From [Clostridium] clostridioforme AGR2157 (lineage in GTDB: Bacteria; Bacillota; Clostridia; Lachnospirales; Lachnospiraceae), in contig NZ_AUJR01000009.1 in the NCBI RefSeq assembly GCF_000424325.1, positions 1 through 64,000 on the forward strand: DNA of 64,000 bases, written 5' to 3'. This document shows positions 35,128-43,917 of this stretch, piece by piece (positions within the stretch are counted from its first letter, which is position 1; the number at the start of each line of letters is the position of its first letter). The translations under genes were made by a program, and so were the position numbers. The notes beneath the pieces were generated by a model. It worked only from the letters and a program-made list of their open reading frames with translations, ran no database searches and was not told the origin of the DNA.

Positions 35128-36162
35128 ATGATACGTTTTGACTGTGATTACAGCGAAGGCGCCCATGAGCGCATACTTAAGAAACTGGCTGAGACCAACC
35201 TGGAGCAGACACCCGGATACGGGGAGGACCATTACTGCACAGAGGCCGCGGGCATCATCCGCAGCCTCTGCGGACGGGAGGATGCAGCGGTTCATTTCCT
35301 GGTGGGAGGCACCCAGGCCAATATGACGGTCATTGCGTCTGCCCTACGTTCCCATCAGGGGGTGGTGGGTGCTTTCACGGCCCACATCAATGTACATGAG
35401 ACAGGCTCCATAGAGTCCACCGGCCACAAGGTGCTGGCCCTGCCCTCTGAGGACGGCAAGATTACGGCAGAGCAGGTGGAGGATCTGTACCAGGCCCATA
35501 TCCGGGACGAAAGCTTTGAGCACACGGTGCAGCCAAAGATGGTATACATCTCCAACCCCACGGAGCTGGGCACTATTTATACCAGGTCTGAGCTGGAGAA
35601 CCTGTATGGGGTGTGCAGAAAGTACGGACTGTACCTGTTTGTGGACGGCGCCCGTCTGGCATACGGCCTGGCGGCAGAGGGGAATGACCTGGACCTTAAG
35701 TCCCTGGCAGCTGCCTGTGACGTATTCTACATCGGCGGAACCAAGGCGGGGGCGCTTTTCGGGGAGGCCGTGGTCATATTGAACGACGAGCTGAAGGCGG
35801 ATTTCCGCTACCATATCAAGCAGCGGGGCGGTATGCTGGCCAAGGGACGCCTTCTGGGCATCCAGTTTGGAGAGCTTTTACGGGACGGCCTGTATTTTGA
35901 GCTGGGAGCCCACGCGGACAGGCTGGCAGACAAGATCCGCTGCGCCTGTGTCAAAAAGGGATATCCCTTCCTGGTGGAAAACACCACAAACCAGGTATTT
36001 CCCATCATGCCGGATTCCCTGCTGGAGTCGTGGAAGGATAAGTACAGTTACACCAACCAGGGAAGGGTGGATGAAAGCCATACGGCTATCCGCCTCTGCA
36101 CCAGCTGGATTACCAGCGGGGAACAGGTGGACATCCTGGTAAACGACATTTTGAACAGTTAA
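35128..36162 (+). CDS. ltaE: Threonine aldolase-type PLP enzyme
   Basis: This 344-residue PLP enzyme is of the threonine aldolase/beta-eliminating lyase group, which splits threonine (or allo-threonine) to glycine and acetaldehyde. Motifs include FLVGGTQANMTVI near 58, HINVHETGSIE near 90, LFVDGARLAYGLAA near 171, and the PLP lysine in YIGGTKAGALFGEA near 204. Position between the MetH activation protein and metH is notable. Glycine released here can feed one-carbon units into folate, which would suit the cluster. That link is an inference. Confidence 0.9.
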   Translation: MIRFDCDYSEGAHERILKKLAETNLEQTPGYGEDHYCTEAAGIIRSLCGREDAAVHFLVGGTQANMTVIASALRSHQGVVGAFTAHINVHETGSIESTGHKVLALPSEDGKITAEQVEDLYQAHIRDESFEHTVQPKMVYISNPTELGTIYTRSELENLYGVCRKYGLYLFVDGARLAYGLAAEGNDLDLKSLAAACDVFYIGGTKAGALFGEAVVILNDELKADFRYHIKQRGGMLAKGRLLGIQFGELLRDGLYFELGAHADRLADKIRCACVKKGYPFLVENTTNQVFPIMPDSLLESWKDKYSYTNQGRVDESHTAIRLCTSWITSGEQVDILVNDILNS

Positions 36163-36183
36163 GAGGACTTGCGGAGAATGACG

Positions 36184-38634
36184 ATGAGAATATTAGAAGA
36201 GATGAAGGTGCGCCGCCTGTTCTGCGACGGCGGAATGGGAAGCCTGCTCCAGGCCCGGGGCCTGAAACCGGGAGAGCTTCCGGAACGGTGGAACCTGACC
36301 CACCGGGATGTGCTTATATCCATACACCGGTCCTATCTGGAGGCCGGCGCGGACATCATGACAACCAATACATTTGGCGCCAACGGGCTTAAATTCAAGG
36401 ATGATCTGGAACCCATCGTGACAGCCGCGGTGGAGAACGCCAGGACCGCGGTTAAGGAGGCAGGACACGGATACGTGGCTCTGGACCTGGGCCCCACGGG
36501 ACGGCTGCTAAAGCCTCTGGGGGACCTGGAGTTCGAGGACGCGGTGAAGCTTTATAAAGAGGTGGTATCCATTGGCGCCAGGGCGGGAGCGGACCTGGTC
36601 CTGATTGAAACCATGAGCGACAGCTATGAGCTGAAGGCCGCGGTGCTGGCTGCCAGGGAGGCAGGATTCAGGCCGGATACAGGGGAACGCCTGCCTGTGT
36701 TCGCAACCGTCATATTTGATGAAAAGGGAAAGCTTCTGACCGGCGGAAACGTGGAGTCCACCGTGGCCCTGCTGGAGGGACTGAGGGTGGATGCCCTGGG
36801 AATCAACTGCGGCCTGGGGCCTGTGCAGATGAAGGGAATCCTGGAGGAAATCCTGAGGGTATCCTCCCTTCCCGTGCTGGTAAACCCCAATGCGGGCCTT
36901 CCAAGAAGCGAAAACGGAAAGACGGTGTACGATATAGACGCTGAGGGCTTTGCCCTTGTCATGGAGGAGATTGTGGCCATGGGCGCCGTGGTAGTGGGAG
37001 GGTGCTGCGGCACCACCCCGGAGCATATACGCCTGATGACACAGCGGTGTAAGGACATGCCTGTGGTGTGGCCGGAGAAAAAACACCGCACCGTGGTGTC
37101 CTCCTATGCAAAGGCAGTGACCGTTGGCAATAAGACAATCATCATCGGTGAGCGCATTAACCCCACCGGCAAGTCCAAATTCAAGCAGGCACTGCGGGAC
37201 CACAACCTGGAATATATCCTGAAGGAGGGCGTCAGCCAGCAGGACAACGGAGCGGATGTGCTGGATGTGAACGTGGGACTTCCTGAAATCCACGAGCCAT
37301 CCATGATGGAGGAGGCTGTAAGGGAGCTTCAGGCCATCATCGACCTTCCCCTTCAAATTGACACCTCGGACATGGAAGCCATGGAGCGCGCCATGCGTAT
37401 ATATAACGGAAAACCGCTGATAAACTCTGTCAACGGCAAGGAAGAGTCCATGACCCGCGTATTTCCGCTGATGGCAAAATACGGCGGAGTGGCAGTAGGT
37501 CTCTGCCTGGACGAGTCCGGCATTCCCGATACGGCAAAGGGACGTCTGGCCGTGGGAAGGAAAATCATAGATCGGGCAGCGGAGTACGGAATCGGACCGG
37601 AGGATATCATTCTGGACGGACTCTGCATGACGGTCAGTTCCGACAGCAAGGGGGCCCTTACCACCCTGGAAACGCTGCGGCGCATCCGGGACGAGCTGGG
37701 AGTGGGAACCGTGCTGGGGGTATCCAACATATCCTTCGGACTGCCCCAGAGGGAAATCATCAATGCCGCATTCTTTACCATGGCCATGGAATGCGGGCTG
37801 GGTGCAGCCATCATAAACCCCAACTCCGAGGCCATGATGCGGGCTTACTACAGCTTTAACGCGCTTATGGACCGGGATCCCCAGTGCGGCCAGTATATCA
37901 GTGTGTACAGCGGTCAGAGCGCGGGCCTGGGCCAGACCATCGGAAGGGGCGGCGGTCAGGACGGGACAAAGGCAGACTATCATTCCGGGTCAGGAGACGC
38001 TCAGGGAAAGGGGCCTGCCCTGTCGGCGGCCATTGAGAGAGGCCTGAAGGAAGCTGCCCACAACGCGGTGACCGCACTGTTAAAGGAGCGGGAACCGCTT
38101 GATATCATCAACAGCGAGATGATACCGGCCCTGGACCGTGTGGGAAAGGGGTTTGAGAAGGGCACCGTGTTCCTGCCCCAGCTTCTTATGAGCGCGGAGG
38201 CTGCCAAGGCCGCATTTGAGGTCATCAAGGCAGCTATGGATGGAAGCGGACAGGCCCGGGAAAAGAAAGGAACCATCATCCTGGCAACGGTGAAAGGTGA
38301 CATCCATGATATCGGCAAGAACATCGTGAAGGTTCTGCTGGAAAATTACAGTTATGAGGTCATCGACCTGGGCAGGGATGTCCCGCCGGAGGTTATCGTA
38401 AAGGAGGCCGTGGAGCGCCAGGTGGCCCTGGTGGGCCTGAGCGCCCTCATGACCACCACCGTGCCCGGCATGGAGGAAACCATCCGTCAGTTAAGGGCCG
38501 CGTCAACGACCGTAAAGGTGATGGTGGGAGGCGCTGTGCTGACAGAGGATTATGCCAGGACCATAGGCGCTGACGCCTATTGCAGGGATGCCATGGCATC
38601 TGTAAATTATGCGGAGCAGGTCTTCAGCGCTTAG
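36184..38634 (+). CDS. metH: Cobalamin-dependent methionine synthase without activation domain
   Basis: This 816-residue protein has the first three MetH modules. These are homocysteine methyltransferase (residues 1-~290, zinc cysteines Cys209, Cys274, Cys275 in GINCG and GGCCGTT), a pterin-binding domain (~310-570), and a cobalamin cap plus Rossmann domain with His708 in GDIHDIGKN as lower axial ligand. The fourth, SAM-binding domain of E. coli MetH is absent and is supplied by the separate gene at 34421. The start at 36184 is chosen because GGAG lies 7 bases upstream; ATG 36178 is also possible. A glycine-rich insert (SAGLGQTIGRGGGQ) follows the pterin domain at about 580. Confidence 0.94.
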   Translation: MRILEEMKVRRLFCDGGMGSLLQARGLKPGELPERWNLTHRDVLISIHRSYLEAGADIMTTNTFGANGLKFKDDLEPIVTAAVENARTAVKEAGHGYVALDLGPTGRLLKPLGDLEFEDAVKLYKEVVSIGARAGADLVLIETMSDSYELKAAVLAAREAGFRPDTGERLPVFATVIFDEKGKLLTGGNVESTVALLEGLRVDALGINCGLGPVQMKGILEEILRVSSLPVLVNPNAGLPRSENGKTVYDIDAEGFALVMEEIVAMGAVVVGGCCGTTPEHIRLMTQRCKDMPVVWPEKKHRTVVSSYAKAVTVGNKTIIIGERINPTGKSKFKQALRDHNLEYILKEGVSQQDNGADVLDVNVGLPEIHEPSMMEEAVRELQAIIDLPLQIDTSDMEAMERAMRIYNGKPLINSVNGKEESMTRVFPLMAKYGGVAVGLCLDESGIPDTAKGRLAVGRKIIDRAAEYGIGPEDIILDGLCMTVSSDSKGALTTLETLRRIRDELGVGTVLGVSNISFGLPQREIINAAFFTMAMECGLGAAIINPNSEAMMRAYYSFNALMDRDPQCGQYISVYSGQSAGLGQTIGRGGGQDGTKADYHSGSGDAQGKGPALSAAIERGLKEAAHNAVTALLKEREPLDIINSEMIPALDRVGKGFEKGTVFLPQLLMSAEAAKAAFEVIKAAMDGSGQAREKKGTIILATVKGDIHDIGKNIVKVLLENYSYEVIDLGRDVPPEVIVKEAVERQVALVGLSALMTTTVPGMEETIRQLRAASTTVKVMVGGAVLTEDYARTIGADAYCRDAMASVNYAEQVFSA

Positions 38635-38960
38635 AGCGCCATGAAGCTCCTCTGTTTTCATAGACTTATACGGGAATCCCCATCCACCTGAGCAACCATC
38701 TGCCCCAGCTGTTTCAGCTGACGGGTAATGTGGCAGACAGAGAATTTGTATGATGGCAAGCTCATCCGCCTTGTGGAAATGGTCCCCGGATGAGGGATAG
38801 GAAAATATTACCAAAGTCATGAAAAATCCGCAAAAAAGACAAAGATCGTAGTTTTTCCAATAACTCCCAGACACAGGGCCCCTAAAATGTGATAATATAG
38901 TTTTGTAACAAAAAAGAAACAGATTTGTAACATCTGTAATAAAGAAAGCGAGGACATACT
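38635..38960. other. Intergenic region, possible decayed gene
   Basis: No intact gene is seen. Short plus-strand frames (NHLPQLFQLTGNVADREF near 38690 and YDGKLIRLVEMVPG near 38748) would join after a one-base frameshift, which suggests a gene remnant I cannot identify. GATAATATAG near 38891 may be a -10 for the next gene. Confidence 0.35.
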
Positions 38961-39176
38961 ATGTTATCAGTTTCATCTATGGCACTTGCTGCAATGCTGG
39001 GCTCTGCATGCGGCACCAATATGGCAAATATAAATGACTGCAACGCAGCGCTTTACAATACGGGAAATTGTCCCCGGGCAGTACAGTACCAGAAGGGCGG
39101 ACAGGACCTGAATTCCATGCTGTCACAGATGGGTGTCAGCATGATGCCGGGAAATTCCCAGTGCGGTGCTAATTAA
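38961..39176 (+). CDS. Small protein of unknown function (71 residues)
   Basis: I do not recognise this protein. It starts with a short hydrophobic stretch (MLSVSSMALAAMLGSACG), then a polar, Asn/Gln/Met-rich tail with four cysteines in all (C17, C27, C37, C68). The N-terminus is too short and uncharged for a normal signal peptide. GAGGA lies 9 bases before the ATG, and a terminator follows about 75 bases after the stop. A gene with its own ribosome site and terminator is likely to be real. Its role is unknown. Confidence 0.65.
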   Translation: MLSVSSMALAAMLGSACGTNMANINDCNAALYNTGNCPRAVQYQKGGQDLNSMLSQMGVSMMPGNSQCGAN

Positions 39177-39249
39177 GCAAATACTTTGATTAAATACATC
39201 TGCTCCATATATCGATTCATTATCACATAATCATATTCCTCAAAAAATA

Positions 39250-39293
39250 AATCCCGGTGAAAGGCATGCCAGCCTGCCCTCCGGGATTATTTT
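39250..39293 (+). terminator. Terminator after the 71-residue gene
   Basis: AATCCCGG (39250-39257) pairs with CCGGGATT (39281-39288), with a further AGGC/GCCT inner pair, followed by ATTTTC. Confidence 0.8.
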
Positions 39294-39348
39294 CATGTCC
39301 GGGGCAATAATAAGCCGTATCCGGTCATAAATATATACAGAAAATTAA

Positions 39349-39377
39349 TTCACTTTTCCGGCTGCATGGGGTAGAAT
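39349..39377 (+). promoter_or_regulatory. Probable promoter of the DUF368 gene
   Basis: TTCACT (39349-39354) and TAGAAT (39372-39377) with a 17-base spacer. Confidence 0.45.
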
Positions 39378-39446
39378 ATCGTTACTGCTGTCCCGGAAGG
39401 GACGCGTGTGCAGTAAGGTCACAGAAGGTGAAAAGGAGTATATCCA

Positions 39447-40265
39447 ATGAATCGAGACAATATGAATATCATATTAAAAGGAATGTGGATTGGGGGGACC
39501 ATGACGGTTCCCGGAGTAAGCGGAGGTTCCATGGCCATGATTATGGGGGTCTATGACAGGCTTATTTCATCCATCAGCTCCTTTTTTAAGGAACCTGCAG
39601 GAAGCATGGCCTTCCTGCTCAAATTCGTCCTGGGGGCAGGAATTGGAATGGTGCTGTTTTCACGCTTCATCAGCTATCTGTTCACCACCAGGGCCGATGT
39701 GCCTCTCCGGTTTTTCTTCCTGGGAGCAGTGGCTGGAGGTGTTCCCATGATATACAGGGAAGCAGGCGTGAAAAAGCTGGACCTGGGGGCGGTTGCCTAC
39801 CCTGTCATAGGCATCCTGGGGGTGGTGCTCCTGGCCCTGATTCCCTCAGGGCTTTTTACACCGGACGGAAGTTTCGGGCCCGGTGCCCTGCTCCTTCAGC
39901 TGGCAGGTGGATTCATCATAGCGGTGGGGCTGGTCCTGCCCGGAATCAGCGTGTCACAGATGCTCTATATGCTGGGAATCTATGAGACCATCATAGGAAA
40001 CATCAGCTCCCTGAACATCCTTCCTCTGATACCGCTGGGAGCCGGCGTGCTGGGCGGCATCTTCCTGACCACCAAGGTGCTGGAGCGGCTGATGTCCCGC
40101 AATCCCCAGCCCACCTATCTGATAATCCTGGGATTCATGTTCGGTTCCCTGCCTGAACTTTTTCCCGGCATTCCCACAGGCGTGGACCTGGCGGCAAGTC
40201 TTGCAGCCGGGGCTGCCGGTTTCGGGGCCCTGTATATGATGACCATGAAAGAACAGAAGGCTTAA
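39447..40265 (+). CDS. DUF368 membrane protein (PopT-like)
   Basis: This 272-residue protein has about eight membrane segments. It carries the two related DUF368 repeats, GGTMTVPGVSGGSMAMIMGVYD near residue 12 (first part of motif) and GLVLPGISVSQMLYMLGIYE near 163, each with a PG-S core. DUF368 proteins were recently shown to move undecaprenyl phosphate back across the membrane (PopT), recycling the cell-wall lipid carrier. That role is assumed here from the family. AAAAGGAG precedes the ATG. It is transcribed alone and converges on a DegV gene. Confidence 0.85.
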   Translation: MNRDNMNIILKGMWIGGTMTVPGVSGGSMAMIMGVYDRLISSISSFFKEPAGSMAFLLKFVLGAGIGMVLFSRFISYLFTTRADVPLRFFFLGAVAGGVPMIYREAGVKKLDLGAVAYPVIGILGVVLLALIPSGLFTPDGSFGPGALLLQLAGGFIIAVGLVLPGISVSQMLYMLGIYETIIGNISSLNILPLIPLGAGVLGGIFLTTKVLERLMSRNPQPTYLIILGFMFGSLPELFPGIPTGVDLAASLAAGAAGFGALYMMTMKEQKA

Positions 40266-40271
40266 TGGGCC

Positions 40272-40306
40272 AGATCGTGTCAGAAAGCGATTTTCAGACA
40301 CGATCT
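40272..40306. terminator. Shared hairpin between the DUF368 and DegV genes
   Basis: AGATCGTGTC (40272-40281) and GACACGATCT (40297-40306) pair perfectly around a 15-base loop. The right arm includes the last two bases of the convergent DegV gene. There is no T-run. Confidence 0.6.
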
Positions 40307-41195
40307 ACACGGTCCTGTCATCTCCCCAGAAAACCAGGCATACGGTGCCGGGACCGGTATGGGACCCGATGACAGTGCCGATATCCACGATGAAAACCGT
40401 CCCATTTAATTGGGGGAAGGTTTCCTCCACCAGGCTGGCCACTGCCCCGGCATCCTCGGGACAGGAGGATTGGGACAGAAAGCATTTGCCGTCATAGGCA
40501 GTGCCCTGTTCTGCGTGAGCCTTCATCCGCTCCACCATTTCCCGGATAACACGTTTCTTGCCCCGGTACTTGTCGCGGGGAATCAGTTTGCCCTCCACAT
40601 TCACATTCATCAGGGGACATATGTTGAGCATGCTGCCAAAGAAGGCAGCTGAGGCAGAGATACGTCCTCCCCGTCTTAAATGGGTCAAATCAGAGGTGAA
40701 GAACCAATGATGGACCCTTTTTTTGTTCTCCTCAATCCAGGAAACAAGTTCTTCGTATTCCGCACCTGCCTGCATCTTCTCCCAGGCCGTGTCCACCAGA
40801 AGTCCGTAGCCCGCGGAGGCGCAGCAGGAGTCAATGACGGCAATCCGCCGGTCCGGATAACGCTCCAGCATCTCATCCCTGGCAATGACCGCCGAATTAT
40901 AGGTGCCGGATATGCCGGAGGAGAGGGTCATGTGGATGATATCCTTTCCTTCTTTTAATATGGGCTCAAACATGGCTTCGTATTGTTCCGGGTTCACCTG
41001 GGACGTGGTGGGCATGGCGCCCTGCCTGATGTTCTCGTAAAAATCCTCAATGGGAATGGACTTTCCAAGGTCGTCGTCGTATTCCATGCCGTTCATCCGG
41101 AAATGAAAGCAGGAGTAGGGGATGCCTCTCTCCGTCAGATAAGACGCCGGCAGATCGGCTGTGGAACAGCAGGTAATCATATAGGAATTCGTCAT
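40305..41195 (-). CDS. DegV family fatty-acid-binding protein (second copy)
   Basis: This 296-residue DegV/FakB-like protein is only moderately similar to the one at 20097. The fatty-acid site motifs are PTTSQVNPEQYEA and TLSSGISGTYNSA, followed by DLTHLRRGGRISASAAFFGS. A second family member is common in Clostridia, and the different pockets may favour different acyl chains. AAAGGAG lies 7 bases before the start. It is a single gene facing the DUF368 gene. Confidence 0.88.
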   Translation of the reverse strand: MTNSYMITCCSTADLPASYLTERGIPYSCFHFRMNGMEYDDDLGKSIPIEDFYENIRQGAMPTTSQVNPEQYEAMFEPILKEGKDIIHMTLSSGISGTYNSAVIARDEMLERYPDRRIAVIDSCCASAGYGLLVDTAWEKMQAGAEYEELVSWIEENKKRVHHWFFTSDLTHLRRGGRISASAAFFGSMLNICPLMNVNVEGKLIPRDKYRGKKRVIREMVERMKAHAEQGTAYDGKCFLSQSSCPEDAGAVASLVEETFPQLNGTVFIVDIGTVIGSHTGPGTVCLVFWGDDRTV

Positions 41196-41363
41196 GGTTT
41201 TCTCCTTTTAAAATGGAAAAATTTAGCTGTCTTGTGTTGAAAAAAGTATAGCATGCCAGGGGGGCGGTGTCAAATGCAGTGGAAAAACAGATGGAACTGT
41301 GCTATGATGTAGGTTGTGTTAAGACGGATTTGCGTATATCCATGGAAAGGAATGGTAACTATA

Positions 41364-42041
41364 ATGTATAAATGCTGTATATTCGACCTGGACGGGACCC
41401 TTGTGAATTCTATCTATGCCATCCAGAAGTCTGTGAATGATACCCTGTGTTATTGGAACATGCGTGAAATCAGCGTGGAGGAGAGCCGGCTCTATGTGGG
41501 GGACGGTTATAAGAAGTTACTGGAGCGGTCCCTTATTGCCTGCGGGGACAAGGAGCTGACCCATTATGAGGAGGCAGTGGAGCGGTATCAGGATATTTTC
41601 CGGGAATGCTGCATGTACCGTGTGGAGGCATACGAGGGAATCAGGGAGCTTCTGGAGTTTTTAAAGTCACAGGGCATTTTCATTGCCGTGCTGTCCAACA
41701 AGCCCCATCCCAGGACCCTGGACAATGTGGAGGGCGTGTTTGGAAAGGGCTATTTTGACCTGGTCTACGGCGAGAGGGAGGATAAGGGAATCAAGAAAAA
41801 GCCCTGCCCTGACGGCGTATGGGCCATAGCGGAGGAACTGAGACTTTCAAAGAGTGAGATCCTCTATCTGGGGGATACCAACACGGACATGGAGACCGGG
41901 AACAATGCAAAGGTGGATACAGTGGGCGTGACCTGGGGGTTTCGGACCAGGGAAGAGCTTATGTCCTTCCATCCGGCGCTTATTGCGGACCATCCGTCCC
42001 AGGTTGTTCAGTATATAAAGGATGTGAATGGAATTGAGTGA
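41364..42041 (+). CDS. HAD-family phosphatase (phosphoglycolate phosphatase-like)
   Basis: This 225-residue HAD hydrolase has the nucleophile motif DLDGTLVNS at residues 8-16, motif II in VLSNKPHP near 112, and motif IV YLGDTNTDMETG near 171. The cap is a small helical subclass I domain, as in Gph/YqaB-type phosphatases. The start at 41364 is chosen because it begins right at the HAD strand, although AAGGA is 12 bases away. Its end overlaps the znuA start by 14 bases, so it is translated with the metal transporter. The substrate is unknown. Confidence 0.82.
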   Translation: MYKCCIFDLDGTLVNSIYAIQKSVNDTLCYWNMREISVEESRLYVGDGYKKLLERSLIACGDKELTHYEEAVERYQDIFRECCMYRVEAYEGIRELLEFLKSQGIFIAVLSNKPHPRTLDNVEGVFGKGYFDLVYGEREDKGIKKKPCPDGVWAIAEELRLSKSEILYLGDTNTDMETGNNAKVDTVGVTWGFRTREELMSFHPALIADHPSQVVQYIKDVNGIE

Positions 42042-43104
42042 TAGGATGCCCTTAAGATACAGGGGGATTATGTGGCTCATGGCCGTGCTTGGCGCCGTGG
42101 TCATGGTCATAAGTATATGGGGATGCGCTGCCGGACAGAGACCGCCTGAATCAGGAAAGACACCTGCCGTTAGCCAGGAGGGCAAGGATGACCGCCTCCT
42201 CGTGGTGACCACCATCTTTCCCTACTATGATTTTGTGCGTCAGATTGCGGGGGACCGGGTGAAGCTTAAACTGGTGGTGCCCGCGGGCATGGACAGCCAT
42301 TCCTTTGAACCTACGCCCGCTGATATGATCGCCATGCAGGAGGCCGATGTGCTGATCTGCAACGGCGGCGAGATGGAGCAGTGGGTGGAGGAGGTGCTGG
42401 GCTCCCTGGACACCAGCCACATGAAGGTTTTGACCATGATGGACTATGTGGATGTGGTGGAGGAGGAGCATGTGGAAGGCATGGAGGAAGAACGCCACCA
42501 TGAGGACGGCTATGAGAAGGATGGTCATGAGAAGGACGGCCAAGAGGAGGAAGAGGACGGCCATGAGATGCACATTGAATACGATGAGCATATATGGACC
42601 TCACCGGTCAATGCCCAGGCCATCGTAAAAATCATAAGCCAGGCCCTGGCGGAGGCGGCCCCCCGGGAGGAAAGCCGCTTTGAGGCTAATACCCGGGAAT
42701 ACCTGAAGGAGCTTAAGGACCTGGACAGCCAGTTCAGACAGGTGGTAAACCAGGGGCGCCTCCACATGATTGTGGTGGCGGACAAGTTTCCCTTCCGCTA
42801 TTTCGCGGATGAGTACGGCCTTTCCTACCGCGCTGCCTTTTCCGGGTGCAGCGGGGACACGGAGCCCAGCGCCAGGACCATTGCCTATCTGATAGACAAG
42901 GTAAAGAAGGACCGGATTCCGGCCGTCTATTACCTGGAACTTTCCAGCCACAGGACAGCGGAAATCATTCAGGAGGAAACAGGGGCAGCGCCTCTTCTTC
43001 TCCATTCCTGCCACAACGTGACCAGGAAGCAGTTCGACGAGGGCGTCACCTATCTCCGGCTCATGAGACAGAATGCGGAGAACCTGCGGTATGGGCTGGA
43101 ATGA
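42028..43104 (+). CDS. znuA: Zinc/manganese ABC transporter, substrate-binding lipoprotein
   Basis: This 358-residue cluster A-I binding protein has a lipoprotein signal ending at Cys33 (SIWGC). The first ligand histidine is in AGMDSHSFEPTP near 88. An acidic/His-rich loop at about 145-180 (HHEDGYEKDGHEKD in part) is typical of ZnuA/AdcA zinc carriers. The EHIWTSP segment and the later DKFPFRYFADEYGL and YLELSS segments complete the fold. The start at 42028 has AAGG 6 bases upstream and overlaps the HAD gene. It is followed by the ATPase and permease. Confidence 0.92.
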   Translation: MELSDRMPLRYRGIMWLMAVLGAVVMVISIWGCAAGQRPPESGKTPAVSQEGKDDRLLVVTTIFPYYDFVRQIAGDRVKLKLVVPAGMDSHSFEPTPADMIAMQEADVLICNGGEMEQWVEEVLGSLDTSHMKVLTMMDYVDVVEEEHVEGMEEERHHEDGYEKDGHEKDGQEEEEDGHEMHIEYDEHIWTSPVNAQAIVKIISQALAEAAPREESRFEANTREYLKELKDLDSQFRQVVNQGRLHMIVVADKFPFRYFADEYGLSYRAAFSGCSGDTEPSARTIAYLIDKVKKDRIPAVYYLELSSHRTAEIIQEETGAAPLLLHSCHNVTRKQFDEGVTYLRLMRQNAENLRYGLE

Positions 43105-43140
43105 CCTGAGCCGGAATAACCAATGTAAAAGAGGTAAAAT

Positions 43141-43917
43141 ATGTCACCATTAATTCAATGCCAGCATGTGGATTTCGGATATGATAAACAGGATGCTGTA
43201 ATCGATGTAAATATGGAAGTGGACCCGGGGGATTATCTGTGTATCGTGGGTGAGAACGGCTCCGGCAAGAGTACTCTGATGAAGGGGCTTTTGGGCTTAA
43301 TCAAGCCTACGGGCGGGAAGCTTGTAACGGCGGAGGAGCTAAAGAGGACCGGTATCGGCTACCTGCCCCAGCAGACAGCCGCCCAGAAGGATTTTCCCGC
43401 CACTGTCTCAGAGGTGGTCTTAAGCGGCTGCTTAAACCGCAGGGGAATGCTTCCATTTTATTCTAAGAAAGAAAAAGAGATTGCGGACAGGAACATGGAG
43501 AAGCTGGGGATTACACCCCTCAGAAAGCAGTGCTACCGGGAGCTGTCCGGCGGACAGCAGCAGCGGGTGCTCATAGCCAGGGCTCTGTGCGCAACAAGCT
43601 CCCTGCTGATACTGGACGAGCCCATCACGGGGTTAGATCCCACGGCCATCCAGGAGTTTTACGCCATGATCCGGAGGCTGAACCGGGAGGATAAGGTGGC
43701 CATCCTCATGGTGTCCCATGACCTGAGAAACGCGGTGGAGGAGGCCAATAAGATACTCCACCTGCAAAAGCGGGTCCTGTTCTACGGGCCTGCCCATGAC
43801 TATATGAACAGCCAGGCAGCCGGCCATTTCTTTCATGAGAAGGAGCAGGGCAGATGCAAGCCGACAGCCGGATGCCACGCGGTGAAGCTGCACATGCACA
43901 AGGAGGAGAAATCATGA
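43141..43917 (+). CDS. znuC: Zinc/manganese ABC transporter, ATP-binding protein
   Basis: This 258-residue ABC ATPase has Walker A GENGSGKST near 39, the Q-loop, signature LSGGQQQRV near 138 and Walker B SLLILDEP near 158. The C-terminus has a short tail rich in His and Cys (HAVKLHMHKEE), which may bind metal. The gene ends with an ATGA overlap with the permease gene, so their translation is coupled. It is energised from the cytoplasm and pairs with ZnuB. Confidence 0.93.
   Translation: MSPLIQCQHVDFGYDKQDAVIDVNMEVDPGDYLCIVGENGSGKSTLMKGLLGLIKPTGGKLVTAEELKRTGIGYLPQQTAAQKDFPATVSEVVLSGCLNRRGMLPFYSKKEKEIADRNMEKLGITPLRKQCYRELSGGQQQRVLIARALCATSSLLILDEPITGLDPTAIQEFYAMIRRLNREDKVAILMVSHDLRNAVEEANKILHLQKRVLFYGPAHDYMNSQAAGHFFHEKEQGRCKPTAGCHAVKLHMHKEEKS

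Noticed and set aside
36508-37983. 491-codon open frame on the minus strand opposite metH
   Set aside because: It lies wholly within metH, has no recognisable protein family and no ribosome site; long antisense frames are common in GC-rich genes.
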